Source: Tsukamurella pulmonis
GTDB lineage: Bacteria > Actinomycetota > Actinomycetes > Mycobacteriales > Mycobacteriaceae
Assembly (NCBI RefSeq): GCF_900103175.1
Contig: NZ_FNLF01000002.1
Span: 1,874,136 to 1,938,135 of the forward strand
Reading direction: 5' to 3'
DNA length: 64,000 bases
Position 1 is the first letter of the stretch. Every line of letters begins with the position of its first letter. Below, in pieces: positions 1-9,382 of the stretch. A program made the position numbers and the translations under genes. Below the pieces are notes generated by a model. It was given only the letters and a program-made list of their open reading frames with translations. It was not told the DNA's origin and ran no database searches.

Positions 1-1791
1 GACGGGATACCGACACCGTCGGCGACCCCGGACGGCACCACCGGCAACGACCTGGCCTCCGCCTACGGCCGGCTGCTCGACGTGCGCACCGAACTGCACC
101 GCATCGCCGGCCGCGCCCGCGATTCCGTGCGAGCCCAGGAGGCCGACGAGATCGGCGCCGCGTTGCGCCTCGGCGACCGCTTCGACCTGGCCCGCACCAT
201 CAGCGACAGCGGGCGCACCGTCGCCTACGCCGTGGACGTGGGCATCCGTACCGCCCAGAACGCCCTGCCCCGGCGGGGACTGGCGCGGCTGCGCCGCCCG
301 CCCGTGCGCCGCCCGCTCGCCGAGGGGGTCGTCGAGCACGCCGGGGAGGTGACCCTCGCCCGCGACGCCCGACCCGACCGCGATCCCGGCCTGACGGTGC
401 GCGTCGCCGCCGCGGCGGCCGCCTCCGGCCTGCCCATGTCCGCCTCCACGCTCGCCCGGCTCGCCGAGATCGCACCGGCGCCGCGCAGCCCGTGGCCCGC
501 GGAGACGGTCGCCGACCTGCTCGCCCTCCTCGGTGCCGGGCGCAACGCCGTGCCGGTCATCGAGGCACTCGACCGCACCGGACTCTGGGGCCGGCTGCTC
601 CCCGAGTGGGGCGCCGTGCGCGACCTGCCGCCGCGCGACGCCGTGCACACCTGGACGGTCGACCGGCACCTGGTGGAGGCCGCCGCGTACGCCGCGAGCC
701 GCGCCACCGACGTCGCCCGCCCCGATCTGCTGGTGCTCGGCGCGCTGCTGCACGACCTCGGCAAGGGACGCGGTGGCGACCACAGCGTGATCGGCGCCGA
801 GCTCGCCGAGGCCATCGCCGCGCGCTTGGGCCTGCCCGCCGACGACACCGCACTGCTCGCCGCGATGGTGCGCCACCACCTGCTGCTCCCGGCGGTGGCG
901 ACCCGTCGCGACCTGGACGACCCCGCGACCATCGAGATGGTGGCGGAGAAGATCGGCCACGACCCCGTCCTGCTGGAGCTGCTGTACGCGCTCGCCGAGG
1001 CCGACTCGCTCGCCACCGGACCCGGCGTCTGGGGCGAGTGGAAGTCGCGGCTCATCGGCGACCTGGTCCGCCGCACCGCCCGCGTGCTGGCCGGTGAACC
1101 CGCGCCGCAGCCGGAGCCGGTGCCCGGCGAAGTGGCCGCGCTCGCCGCCGCGGGCGGCACGCACGTGCGCATCACGCCCGCGCCCGCGCTCGGGCCGCAC
1201 ACGTTCTCCGTCGTGGTCGTCGGCCCCGACCGGCGCGGCGTGCTCGCCCGCATGGCAGCGGTGCTCGCCCTCGCCGGCCTGCGGGTGCAGAGCGCCGCCG
1301 TCGCGGGGATGGGGGAGTCCGCGGTCAACACCTTCCTCGTGGTGCCCACCTTCGGCGACCCGCCCGACCCGGCCCTGGTGCGCCAGCGCCTGCTCGCCGC
1401 CCTCGACGGCGCCGACGTGCTCGCCGAGCTGCGCACCCGTGAACGCGCCGCGGCCACCCCCGTCGACGGGAGCGTCGCCGCGCCGCCGCTGCGGGCGGCC
1501 GCCCCGCCCCGTCTGCGCTGGTTCGACGGCGCGCCCGGCACCGTCGTCCTCGAGGTCCGCGCCGGCGACACCCCCGGCCTGCTCGCGCGGGTCGCGGGGG
1601 CTCTCGACGACGCCGGACTCGACGTGCGGTGGGCCAAGGTCGCGACCCTCGGCGCCACGGCCGTCGACGTCTTCTGCCTCGACGTCACCGGCGCCGAGAG
1701 CGAGTTGCGGGCGCGGGCCGAGAGCGCCGTCCTCGCCGTCCTGCCGGAGGCCGCACCGCCTGCGCCACCGGAGGACGAGCCGACCCGATAG
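1..1791 (+). CDS. glnD: [protein-PII] uridylyltransferase GlnD, C-terminal part
   Basis: The reading frame is open at the window edge, so the start codon and the N-terminal nucleotidyltransferase active site lie upstream. What remains fits the rest of GlnD: an HD-type region (HLV, then LLHDLGKG, then VRHHLL) expected to remove UMP from PII, followed by two ACT domains (one starting near HTFSVVVVGPDRRG, one near PGTVVLEVRAGDTPG) that sense glutamine. GlnD controls nitrogen metabolism by modifying the PII protein; glnB and amtB usually lie just upstream in this group. The gene ends 9 bases before ffh. The identification is firm from the HD plus tandem ACT layout and the ffh neighbour. Confidence 0.93.
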   Translation, partial: DGIPTPSATPDGTTGNDLASAYGRLLDVRTELHRIAGRARDSVRAQEADEIGAALRLGDRFDLARTISDSGRTVAYAVDVGIRTAQNALPRRGLARLRRPPVRRPLAEGVVEHAGEVTLARDARPDRDPGLTVRVAAAAAASGLPMSASTLARLAEIAPAPRSPWPAETVADLLALLGAGRNAVPVIEALDRTGLWGRLLPEWGAVRDLPPRDAVHTWTVDRHLVEAAAYAASRATDVARPDLLVLGALLHDLGKGRGGDHSVIGAELAEAIAARLGLPADDTALLAAMVRHHLLLPAVATRRDLDDPATIEMVAEKIGHDPVLLELLYALAEADSLATGPGVWGEWKSRLIGDLVRRTARVLAGEPAPQPEPVPGEVAALAAAGGTHVRITPAPALGPHTFSVVVVGPDRRGVLARMAAVLALAGLRVQSAAVAGMGESAVNTFLVVPTFGDPPDPALVRQRLLAALDGADVLAELRTRERAAATPVDGSVAAPPLRAAAPPRLRWFDGAPGTVVLEVRAGDTPGLLARVAGALDDAGLDVRWAKVATLGATAVDVFCLDVTGAESELRARAESAVLAVLPEAAPPAPPEDEPTR

Positions 1792-1800
1792 TCTGGAGCA

Positions 1801-3369
1801 ATGTTCGAATCCCTCTCCGATCGGCTCACAGGCGCGCTCAAGGACCTGCGCGGCAAGGGCCGGCTGACCGACGCCGACATCGACTCGACGGCCCGCGAGA
1901 TCCGCCTCGCGCTGCTCGAGGCCGATGTCGCGCTGCCCGTGGTGCGCGCCTTCGTCGCGCGGGTCAAGGAGCGGGCCAAGGGCCACGAGGTCTCGGCCGC
2001 GCTCAACCCCGCGCAGCAGATCGTCAAGATCGTCAACGAGGAGCTCGTCGGGATCCTCGGCGGCGAGACCCGGCGCCTGAACCTGGCCAAGACCCCGCCG
2101 ACGGTGATCATGCTCGCCGGCCTGCAGGGCGCCGGTAAGACGACCCTCGCCGGCAAGCTGGCCGCGTTCCTCAAGAAGCAGGGCCACACGCCCATGCTCG
2201 TGGCCTGCGACCTGCAGCGTCCGGGCGCCGTCGACCAGCTCAAGATCGTCGGCGAGCGGGCCGGCGTCCCCACGTACGCCCCGCACCCCGGCACGTCCGT
2301 CGGCGGCGAGGGCGCCCTGGGCGTGAGCGCGGCCGACCCCGTCGAGGTGGCGCGCGGCGGCATCGCCGAGGCCCGGGCCAAGCAGCACGACGTGGTCATC
2401 GTCGACACCGCCGGCCGCCTCGGCATCGACGAGGAGCTCATGGGCCAGGCCCGCGCGATCCGCGACGCGGTGGACCCCGACGAGGTGCTGTTCGTCCTCG
2501 ACGCCATGATCGGCCAGGACGCGGTGAGCACCGCGCAGGCCTTCGCCGACGGCGTCGACTTCACCGGTGTCGTGCTCACCAAGCTCGACGGCGACGCCCG
2601 CGGCGGCGCCGCGCTCTCGGTCCGCGAGATCACCGGCAAGCCGATCCTGTTCGCCTCCACCGGCGAGAAGCTCGACGACTTCGACGTCTTCCACCCGGAC
2701 CGGATGAGCTCCCGGATCCTCGGCATGGGCGATGTGCTCTCGCTCATCGAGCAGGCCGAGCAGCACATGGATCAGCAGAAGGCGGAGGAGGCGGCCGCCA
2801 AGATCACCTCCGGCGAGCTGACCCTCGAGGACTTCCTCGACCAGATGTTGATGATCCGCAAGATGGGCCCCATCGGGAACCTGCTGGGCATGCTGCCCGG
2901 CGCGGGCCAGATGAAGGACGCCCTCGCCGCCGTCGACGACAGCCAGCTCGACCGGATCCAGGCGATCATCCGCGGCATGACCCCGGCCGAGCGGGCCGAC
3001 CCGAAGATCATCAACGCCTCGCGCCGACTGCGCATCGCCAAGGGCTCGGGCGTCACCGTCACCGACGTCAACCAGCTGGTGGACCGTTTCTTCGAGGCCC
3101 GCAAGATGATGTCGCAGATGGCGGGTTTCGGCGCGCCCAAGCGGATCCCCAAGCGCAAGCAGAAGGGCAAGAAGGGCAAGAAGGCCTCCGGTCGCGGCCC
3201 GACGCCGCCGAAGATGCGCGGCGGCTTCCCCGGCGGCATGCCGGGGATGCCGGGGATGCCCGCCGGGATGGACCTGTCGAGCATGCCCAAGGGCCTCGAT
3301 CAGCTGCCCCCCGGCCTGGAGGGCATCGACATGGCCGCGCTCGAGGAGCAGCTCCGCAAGAAGAAGTGA
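1801..3369 (+). CDS. ffh: signal recognition particle protein Ffh (SRP54)
   Basis: This is the GTPase that binds signal sequences of nascent membrane and secreted proteins with 4.5S RNA and docks on FtsY. Visible parts are the N-terminal helical bundle, the G1 loop GLQGAGKT at about residues 107-114, DTAGR at about 202-206, TKLDGDARGG from about 260, and a methionine-rich M domain with a Gly/Met/Pro-rich tail (GGMPGMPGMP). At 522 residues it has the actinobacterial length. A TAGTCT box at 1789-1794 lies six bases before the ATG, so the message may be leaderless. It follows glnD directly, as in mycobacteria. Confidence 0.97.
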   Translation: MFESLSDRLTGALKDLRGKGRLTDADIDSTAREIRLALLEADVALPVVRAFVARVKERAKGHEVSAALNPAQQIVKIVNEELVGILGGETRRLNLAKTPPTVIMLAGLQGAGKTTLAGKLAAFLKKQGHTPMLVACDLQRPGAVDQLKIVGERAGVPTYAPHPGTSVGGEGALGVSAADPVEVARGGIAEARAKQHDVVIVDTAGRLGIDEELMGQARAIRDAVDPDEVLFVLDAMIGQDAVSTAQAFADGVDFTGVVLTKLDGDARGGAALSVREITGKPILFASTGEKLDDFDVFHPDRMSSRILGMGDVLSLIEQAEQHMDQQKAEEAAAKITSGELTLEDFLDQMLMIRKMGPIGNLLGMLPGAGQMKDALAAVDDSQLDRIQAIIRGMTPAERADPKIINASRRLRIAKGSGVTVTDVNQLVDRFFEARKMMSQMAGFGAPKRIPKRKQKGKKGKKASGRGPTPPKMRGGFPGGMPGMPGMPAGMDLSSMPKGLDQLPPGLEGIDMAALEEQLRKKK

Positions 3370-3460
3370 TCCCCGCGGCCCCGGCGCCGTCCACCGGGCG
3401 GGTGATCGTCGTGGCGCCATACCGTCGCAATCGTCCGGTTTCGCGACGTAGGGTTGCCCC

Positions 3461-4549
3461 GTGAGCGATCTGCACTTCTCCGGCACGGTGCTGCCCGGCG
3501 GCGACGGCGAGTTCTGGGTCTCCGACGGTGCCGTGCGCCTCTCCGATCCCGGCACCGCGGCGCCGCGCGTGGAACTGACCGGCTTCGCCGTCCCCGGGTA
3601 CGTCGACGCCCATTGCCACGTGGGCATCGTCGCCGACGGGGAACCCGACCTCGTCCAGGGCCGCGCGCTGGCGCTCGAGGACGTCGCGGTGGGGGTGACC
3701 GTGATCCGCGAACCCGGATCCGACCTCGACACCTCGCCCCTCGACGGTCGGCCCGGCCTGCCGCGGTTCGTCCGCATGGGCCGCCACATCGCACTGGTCA
3801 AGCGGTACACCCGCGGACTCGGCGAGCAACTCGAGGACCCCTCGCAGCTCGTCGACGCGGTGCGCCGGCGCGCCGCCGAGGGGCACCCGTGGATCAAACT
3901 GGTGGGGGACTGGATCGACCGGTCCGTCGGCGATCTCGCGCCGCTGTGGCCCGACGACGTGCTCGCCGAGGCGGTCGCGGTGGCCCACGACGCGGGCGCG
4001 CGGATCACCGCGCACGTCTTCGGCGAGGAAGCCCTGCCGGGGCTGCTGGCCGCCGGCGTGGACGCCATCGAACACGGTTCCGGCCTCACACCGGACACCA
4101 TCGACATCATGGTGGAGAAAGGGATCGGACTGGTGCCCACCATGATCCAGATCGAGAACTTCCCCTCCATCGCGGCGCCCGCGCAGGAGAAGTTCCCCAC
4201 CTACCACCGCCACATGATGGCGCTGCACGATCGGCGCCGGGCCACCTTCCGCGCCGCCTGGGAGGCCGGTGTCGCGATGTACGCGGGCACCGATGCCGGC
4301 GGTTTCAACGTGCACGGCGCCCTTCCCCGCGAGATCGAGGCGCTCGCCGCCGTCATGCCCGCCGAGGAGGCGATCGCCGCCGCGTCCTGGCGGGCGCGGC
4401 AGTGGCTCGGCTTCGCGGGACTCGACGACGGTGCCCCCGCGGATCTCGTGATCTACGACGTGGATCCGCGCGTGGCGCTCGCGCACGGCGGGCTGCCGGC
4501 ACCGTCGGCCGTGGTCGTGCGGGGTGTGCTCGCCGACCTGCCGCGCTGA
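3461..4549 (+). CDS. amidohydrolase family protein
   Basis: A 362-residue metal-dependent hydrolase of the amidohydrolase (TIM-barrel) superfamily. The metal-binding DAHCH motif is at residues 49-53. WIKLVGDW, HVFGEEA, EHGSG and AGTDAGG further on match the later metal and substrate ligands of imidazolonepropionase- or prolidase-like members. The substrate cannot be told from sequence. M. tuberculosis carries a related conserved gene at the same place beside ffh, so this is core rather than accessory. A TAGGGT box at 3449-3454 lies six bases before the GTG, which suggests a leaderless start and transcription separate from ffh. Confidence 0.82.
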   Translation: MSDLHFSGTVLPGGDGEFWVSDGAVRLSDPGTAAPRVELTGFAVPGYVDAHCHVGIVADGEPDLVQGRALALEDVAVGVTVIREPGSDLDTSPLDGRPGLPRFVRMGRHIALVKRYTRGLGEQLEDPSQLVDAVRRRAAEGHPWIKLVGDWIDRSVGDLAPLWPDDVLAEAVAVAHDAGARITAHVFGEEALPGLLAAGVDAIEHGSGLTPDTIDIMVEKGIGLVPTMIQIENFPSIAAPAQEKFPTYHRHMMALHDRRRATFRAAWEAGVAMYAGTDAGGFNVHGALPREIEALAAVMPAEEAIAAASWRARQWLGFAGLDDGAPADLVIYDVDPRVALAHGGLPAPSAVVVRGVLADLPR

Positions 4550-4583
4550 TCCGTGCGTCCGGCCCGGCCCCGCGCCCCGTCGC

Positions 4584-5468
4584 TCAGGCGTGCGCGCGGA
4601 GCGCGGCGATCACCCACTGCGCGACCGGCACCGTCGCCGGGCGGGCGGGCCAGTCGTTGAGGATCCCGAGCAGCGCCCAGTAGCGCTCGACGCGGGCGTC
4701 GGTGAAGGTCACCATCTGCTCGGCCAGTGCGGCCCGGTCCGTGCCCGCCGGGACGAGTGCGTCCAGCAGGGCTCCGGCGTCGTCCGACGCCGGGTCCGTA
4801 CCGCCTTCGGCCGCCGCGCGGGCGGCCTCGAGGTCCACCATCACCGGTGGCGCGGTCGCAGCCGCCCCGGTCACGGCCATCTCCCGGGCGCGGGCCCGGA
4901 AGTCCTCGTCCGCGACGAGCGCCGCCAGTTCGATCCACGCGTCCACCTGTGCGGGCGTCGGATCGTCGGGCAATGCGGCCGGCATCGAGCGCATCCCGTG
5001 CGCGATGTGCGCGCCGGGGGCGTCCGGGGCGATTCCGGCGAAGGCCTCGTCGACGAACTCGTCGATGATCCGCTGGCGCTGCGCCGCGGACAGTGTCGCC
5101 ATCTCGTGCATGATTCTCAGCTCCTCGGTCGTGCTGTTCCGGGTCGCGACCGACCGCAGCACCGCCCGCCGGATCCGCAGCGTGCGGATCTGGGCGTCGA
5201 GGGCCTGCGCGTGGGCATCCGCCACCGCGGCGAGGCTCGTGCGCTCCGCGAGGACGGCGCGCACCGTCTTGACGTCCAGGCCCAGTTCGCGCAGGGTCCG
5301 CACCAGCTCGAGCCGCGCCACCGAATCCGCATCGTAGAGCCGGTATCCGGCAGCGCTGCGGACCGTGGGGACGAGGCCCTCGTCCGACCAGAACCGGATG
5401 GTCTTCACCGATGCCCCGGTCCGGGCCGCGACGTCGCCGATGCTGAACAGTGCGTTGTCGTCGGTCAC
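4584..5468 (-). CDS. MerR-family transcriptional regulator
   Basis: The N-terminal winged helix-turn-helix is typical of MerR proteins (SIGDVAARTGASVKTIRFW, then GYRLYD, residues about 8-45), followed by a coiled dimerisation helix. The roughly 190-residue C-terminal half is rich in acidic and alanine residues. It has no obvious metal-binding cysteine cluster, so a small-molecule signal is more likely than a metal. The gene starts 33 bases after the end of the acyltransferase gene on the same strand and has its own promoter of classical MerR design at 5475-5505. The GTG start lies six bases after the -10 box. The inducer is unknown. Confidence 0.85.
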   Translation of the reverse strand: MTDDNALFSIGDVAARTGASVKTIRFWSDEGLVPTVRSAAGYRLYDADSVARLELVRTLRELGLDVKTVRAVLAERTSLAAVADAHAQALDAQIRTLRIRRAVLRSVATRNSTTEELRIMHEMATLSAAQRQRIIDEFVDEAFAGIAPDAPGAHIAHGMRSMPAALPDDPTPAQVDAWIELAALVADEDFRARAREMAVTGAAATAPPVMVDLEAARAAAEGGTDPASDDAGALLDALVPAGTDRAALAEQMVTFTDARVERYWALLGILNDWPARPATVPVAQWVIAALRAHA

Positions 5469-5474
5469 GGGATC

Positions 5475-5505
5475 AGCCTGCGGTCTCCAGTGAGGGGAGA
5501 GTCAA
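5475..5505 (-). promoter_or_regulatory. MerR-type promoter with 19-bp spacer and dyad
   Basis: Read on the minus strand, TTGACT (5500-5505) and CAGGCT (5475-5480) are separated by 19 bases, the overlong spacing used by MerR regulators, which untwist the DNA to activate. The spacer holds the inverted repeat CTCC-N7-GGAG. The -10 box lies six bases before the GTG of the MerR gene, and the -35 box overlaps the stop codon of the acyltransferase gene. I infer that the regulator controls itself here. Confidence 0.6.
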
Positions 5506-6779
5506 GAGGTGGAGGTGCGGGAGATGCCGAGCAGGTCGTTGTCCTGCGTCGACGGGGCGTCCTCGCGGGCCGTGGGCGGCGGGGTGCGACGCTTCGCGGG
5601 GCGCGGGCGACCGACCCACCACTGCGCCTTCGGGGCCCGGCTGAGCAGTTCCACGACGGCGAGCGTGATCGCGATCGTGAGCGCGTACGCCACCGCCGTC
5701 CCCAGGGGCGAGGGCAGCACCGTCGTGAGCCAGGAGGCGCCGTCGGACGTCCGGGGCAGCAGCAACAGTGCGAGCACCATGACGTGCACCAGGAAGACGC
5801 CGAAGGAGCGCTTCGCGCCGTAGGAGGCGAAGCGCGTGAGCCGTGGGACACGGTGCCGGTTGCGGGCCAGCAGCAGCCCGACGGTGTAGACCGCTGCCAC
5901 CAGCACGACGTACAGCACGAAGTTGCCGGGCTGGAAGACCGCCGACGCCACGATCGGCGCGGTCTCGTCGTTGAGGCGGGCCCGGTAGAGGACCTGCGCG
6001 CCCACCGCGGTCAGCGCCGCGAGGCCCAGCACCACGGGAGCGTGCCGCAGCAGGACGGCCTCGACCCGCTCGCGGTGGAAGGCGGTGAACACGCCCAGCA
6101 GAATGAAGAACTGGTACGGCACGAACGTGGCGTAGAGGTGCCAGAAGTTCTCGCTCCACCAGCCGGAGGTGGGGTTCCAGTAGGTGGCGGCCGTGTAGAT
6201 GCCGACCTGCAGCACGGCGCTCACCAGCAGGATGCGGCCGTGGTAGCGGCGGGTGCGTTCCGCGAACGCGAAGATCAGGGGGAACAGCACGTAGATCTGC
6301 AGGGTGACGAAGATGAAGTAGAGCTGGTAGCCGCCCGCGGGGCCGCCCCACTTCAGGGCGTCCCAGAACTCGCCCAGCCGGTGCGGGATCTCGCCGCCGA
6401 CGCCACCGGCGACCATGTCGTAGACCCAGTAGGCGAACGCCCACAGCACGAACGGCGTGATCACCAGCGTGAGCCGCTTGCGCCAGAACCGGACCGGGCT
6501 CAGCCGGGCGCCGCGCTCGACGATGCCGTAGGCCAGCACCAGGCCCGTCAGCGCGAAGAAGGCGTTGCGGGTGAAGTGCAGGTTCATCGCGATCGCGTTG
6601 GTGACGGTGCCGTTGACCTCGTCGTTGGTATTGGTCAGCGTGTGGATGAAGACCACGAGCAGGAACGTGATGGTGCGGACGAAATCCAGCTGGTAGAGGT
6701 AACCGCCGCGCGACGGGGAGCCCGCCGCGTCACCGGTGGCGACCGGGGACGCGGTGGATCGATCCAGGTGCGTGGCCAT
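5502..6779 (-). CDS. acyltransferase family 3 membrane protein
   Basis: A 425-residue integral membrane protein of the acyltransferase-3 (OafA/YrhL-like) family. These proteins transfer acyl groups to surface sugars or lipids at the cytoplasmic membrane. After a short polar N-terminus, the first membrane helix carries the family's conserved histidine (FLLVVFIHTL). About ten hydrophobic helices follow, and a polar cytoplasmic tail ends the protein. It lies 263 bases downstream of the glutamate decarboxylase gene and just upstream of the MerR gene. The acceptor is unknown. A CAGACT box six bases before the ATG could make the transcript leaderless. Confidence 0.8.
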   Translation of the reverse strand: MATHLDRSTASPVATGDAAGSPSRGGYLYQLDFVRTITFLLVVFIHTLTNTNDEVNGTVTNAIAMNLHFTRNAFFALTGLVLAYGIVERGARLSPVRFWRKRLTLVITPFVLWAFAYWVYDMVAGGVGGEIPHRLGEFWDALKWGGPAGGYQLYFIFVTLQIYVLFPLIFAFAERTRRYHGRILLVSAVLQVGIYTAATYWNPTSGWWSENFWHLYATFVPYQFFILLGVFTAFHRERVEAVLLRHAPVVLGLAALTAVGAQVLYRARLNDETAPIVASAVFQPGNFVLYVVLVAAVYTVGLLLARNRHRVPRLTRFASYGAKRSFGVFLVHVMVLALLLLPRTSDGASWLTTVLPSPLGTAVAYALTIAITLAVVELLSRAPKAQWWVGRPRPAKRRTPPPTAREDAPSTQDNDLLGISRTSTS

Positions 6780-6881
6780 GAGCTGAGTCTGCGGTCCGTT
6801 CCTGCTGGGGTGCTGAACGTGGCCTGGCAGTGGGCTACACCGGGCTGACGGTGCACCGCGCAGGCGACAACGGGGTGGAGT

Positions 6882-6895
6882 TTACCCGCTGGTAA
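6882..6895. promoter_or_regulatory. short palindrome upstream of acyltransferase gene
   Basis: TTACC-N4-GGTAA, about 100 bases upstream of the acyltransferase start, in the 263-base gap after gadB. It could be an operator. No other element is clear in this gap. Confidence 0.25.
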
Positions 6896-7042
6896 CCATT
6901 GCTCTCGCAACTACAGCGCCGAAGTGGCGCGTGTCACGCGACGGCGACCGTGCTCGCCCCCGAGCCTAGCCGCACTGCGGCGCCGGGCGGGCGAGCCGCG
7001 TGTCGTGCGGGCGATTGCGCAGCTCAGGGCGTCGTCGGGTAC

Positions 7043-8422
7043 TCAGTGATGGAACGCGCGGCGGTCGTCGGCGGTGTGGCGCGGGTCCAGTCGGGCCAGG
7101 GCGGCGATCACGTCCCCGCGGAGCTTGCCGGCCAGATCGCCCGAGAAGCCCTCGCGCACGACGATTCGCAGCACCGTGACGTCCTGGGCGTCCGCCGGCA
7201 TGGTGTACGCCGGCACCTGCCAGCCGGCCGCGCGCAGTTCGTGTGAGAGGTCGAACGCCGTGAACGGTGCCGCGTCGTCGACGGAGAACGTGACGACCGG
7301 CAGCGCGGAGCCGTCGCTGATCACGGTGAGGTGCGGCAGGGAGGCGATCTGCGCGGCGAGCCACATCGCGGTGCCACGCAGCGCCCGCATGATCTTGGTG
7401 TAGCCGTTGCGGCCGAGCCGGACGAAGTTGTAGTACTGCCCGATGATCTGCGCGCCGGGGCGCGAGAAGTTGAGCGTGAAGGTCGGCAGGTCGCCGCCGA
7501 GGTAGTTCACGCGAAAGACCAGGTCCTCGTCCAGGGCGGCGCGGTCGCGGAAGATCACGAACCCGATGCCCGGGTAGGTCAGGCCGTACTTGTGCCCGGA
7601 GGTGTTGATCGCGAAGACGCGGGGCAGCCGGAAGTCCCACACGAGGTCCGGGTCGAGGAACGGGGCGACGAAGCCGCCGCTCGCCGCATCGACGTGCACC
7701 GGAACGTCGGGGCCGCCGGACGCCGACAGCTCGTCGAGCGCGGCACAGACGCCGGCGACGTCTTCGTACTCGCCGGTGAAGGTGGTGCCGAGGAGGGTGA
7801 CCGCGCCGATGGTGTTCTCGTCGACAGCGTCGCGCACCTGCTCCGGCGTGACCACGTAGCGCCCCGGTTCGATGGGCAGGTACACCGGCTCCACGTCGAA
7901 GTAGCGGCAGAACTTCTCCCAGACGACCTGGACGTTCGATCCCAGCACCAGGTTGGGGGTGCTCGCGTCCAGGCCCGCGGCGCGCCGCTGCTTGCGCCAG
8001 CGCCACTTCATCGCGAGGCCGGCGAGCATGACCGCCTCGGACGAGCCGATCGTCGACGCGCCGGTCGCCGACGCCGGATCGTGCGGGTCCAGGCCGGGAG
8101 CGTGGAAGAGGTGCGCGACGATCGCGACGGTGCGGGACTCGATCGCCGAGGTCGCGGGGTACTCGTCGTGGTCGATCGCGTTCTTGTCGAAGGACTCGGC
8201 CATGAGGGCCTGGCCCTCCGGTTCCATCCAGGTGGTGACGAACGTGGCCAGATTGGTCCGGGACTGGCCGTCGAGGACGAGCTCGTCGTGGACGAAGCGG
8301 TACGCCGCCAGCGGCGGCGTCTCCTCGTCCGCGAGGCGGGCGCGGGGGAGCGGTTCGGTGCCGAGTCGTCCGGCGTACGCCGGCAGGAGGAGGCCTTCGT
8401 CGTCGCGGGGGTCGTTGCTCAT
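7043..8422 (-). CDS. gadB: glutamate decarboxylase
   Basis: A PLP-dependent decarboxylase converting glutamate to GABA, which consumes a proton in the cytoplasm. At 459 residues it has the usual GadB length. The PLP lysine lies in [11 protein letters not shown] at residue 278, close to Lys276 of E. coli GadB. Other matches are the N-terminal region ([15 protein letters not shown]), the substrate loop ([19 protein letters not shown]) and [13 protein letters not shown]. No GABA antiporter (gadC) is adjacent. A TAGTTT box (minus strand, 8429-8434) sits six bases before the ATG, so translation is probably leaderless. The promoter is divergent from that of rpsP. Confidence 0.92.
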   Translation of the reverse strand: MSNDPRDDEGLLLPAYAGRLGTEPLPRARLADEETPPLAAYRFVHDELVLDGQSRTNLATFVTTWMEPEGQALMAESFDKNAIDHDEYPATSAIESRTVAIVAHLFHAPGLDPHDPASATGASTIGSSEAVMLAGLAMKWRWRKQRRAAGLDASTPNLVLGSNVQVVWEKFCRYFDVEPVYLPIEPGRYVVTPEQVRDAVDENTIGAVTLLGTTFTGEYEDVAGVCAALDELSASGGPDVPVHVDAASGGFVAPFLDPDLVWDFRLPRVFAINTSGHKYGLTYPGIGFVIFRDRAALDEDLVFRVNYLGGDLPTFTLNFSRPGAQIIGQYYNFVRLGRNGYTKIMRALRGTAMWLAAQIASLPHLTVISDGSALPVVTFSVDDAAPFTAFDLSHELRAAGWQVPAYTMPADAQDVTVLRIVVREGFSGDLAGKLRGDVIAALARLDPRHTADDRRAFHH

Positions 8423-8500
8423 GCTCAGAAACTACGCGCGGGGCCCCGCCCGTGCAGCCCGAGTGCGGGCTGCGAGCGGGTGCCGCGCCGCCGACCTGGA

Positions 8501-8530
8501 TTTCGTCGCGGCCGCAGGTCATGGCACAAT
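8501..8530 (+). promoter_or_regulatory. rpsP operon promoter
   Basis: TTTCGT at 8501-8506 and TGGCACAAT at 8522-8530 (-10 box CACAAT, 8525-8530). The same combination precedes rplS, and a related one precedes rpsB. Transcription would give a leader of roughly 125 bases before the rpsP ATG. Confidence 0.5.
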
Positions 8531-8661
8531 GGACCGCTGCTGACCGGCAGCGGCTGAGATACCGCCCGGCGGTCACGCAACCAGACGGCAAAACCGGGTG
8601 CGTTCATCCTGACGCATCGCTGAATTGCACACGTGACTCGAGAACGAAGGAACCACAGCAC

Positions 8662-9129
8662 ATGGCTGTCAAGATCAAGCTCACGCGGCTCGGCAAGATC
8701 CGCAACCCCCAGTACCGCGTCGTCATCGCCGACTCGCGCACCCGCCGCAACGGCCGCGCGATCGAGTCGATCGGCAAGTACCACCCCAAGGAGGAGCCGT
8801 CGCTCATCGCGATCGACTCCGAGCGCGTCCAGTACTGGCTGGGCGTCGGCGCCCAGCCGACCGAGCCCGTGCTCGCCCTCCTGAAGATCACCGGTGACTG
8901 GCAGAAGTTCAAGGGCCTCCCGGGCGCCGAGGGCACCCTGAAGACCGCCGCCGAGAAGCCGTCCAAGCTGGACCTCTTCAACGCCGCGCTCGCCGAGGCC
9001 GACAAGGAGCCCGCCGCGGCCGCCACCACGCCCAAGAAGAAGGCGGAGAAGAAGGCCGACGAGGCCCCCGCCGAGGCTGCTGAGGCTCCGGCCGAGGCCG
9101 CCGCCGAGGCTCCGGCCGAGGGCGAGTAA
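8662..9129 (+). CDS. rpsP: 30S ribosomal protein S16
   Basis: A 155-residue small-subunit protein. The start [20 protein letters not shown] and the block [15 protein letters not shown] are diagnostic. The ATG at 8662 is preceded by GAAGG. The S16 fold ends near residue 100; the remaining residues form a Lys/Ala/Glu/Pro-rich, probably unstructured tail, as is common in actinobacterial S16. It is the first gene of the rpsP-KH-rimM-trmD operon, and its stop overlaps the next start by one base. Confidence 0.97.
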   Translation: MAVKIKLTRLGKIRNPQYRVVIADSRTRRNGRAIESIGKYHPKEEPSLIAIDSERVQYWLGVGAQPTEPVLALLKITGDWQKFKGLPGAEGTLKTAAEKPSKLDLFNAALAEADKEPAAAATTPKKKAEKKADEAPAEAAEAPAEAAAEAPAEGE

Positions 9130-9377
9130 TGAGCGCCGTCGTCGCCGACGCCGTCGAGCACCTCGTGCGCGGCATCGTGTCGAACCCGGACGACGTCCGC
9201 GTCGACCTGATCACCGGCCGTCGCGGCCGCGTGATCGAGGTGCACGTGAACCCGGACGATCTGGGCAAGGTGATCGGCCGTAGCGGCCGCACCGCCACCG
9301 CCCTGCGCACCCTCGTCACCGGCATCGGTGGCAAGGGCATCCGGATCGACGTCGTCGACACCGATCGGGTTCGCTGA
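9129..9377 (+). CDS. khpA: KH-domain RNA-binding protein (KhpA family)
   Basis: An 82-residue single type II KH domain with the RNA-gripping loop GKVIGRSGRTA. In other bacteria KhpA pairs with KhpB/Jag and affects cell elongation and small RNA function. The ATG shares its A with the TAA of rpsP, so translation is coupled. Its position between rpsP and rimM is the standard one. Confidence 0.93.
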   Translation: MSAVVADAVEHLVRGIVSNPDDVRVDLITGRRGRVIEVHVNPDDLGKVIGRSGRTATALRTLVTGIGGKGIRIDVVDTDRVR

Positions 9378-9382
9378 CGAAC

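Noticed and set aside
225-2768. An 847-codon minus-strand frame across glnD and ffh
   Set aside because: Ser/Arg/Ala-rich shadow of two conserved genes.
9000-9126. Low-complexity repeat in rpsP
   Set aside because: It is the coding sequence of an Ala/Glu/Lys tail usual in actinobacterial S16.
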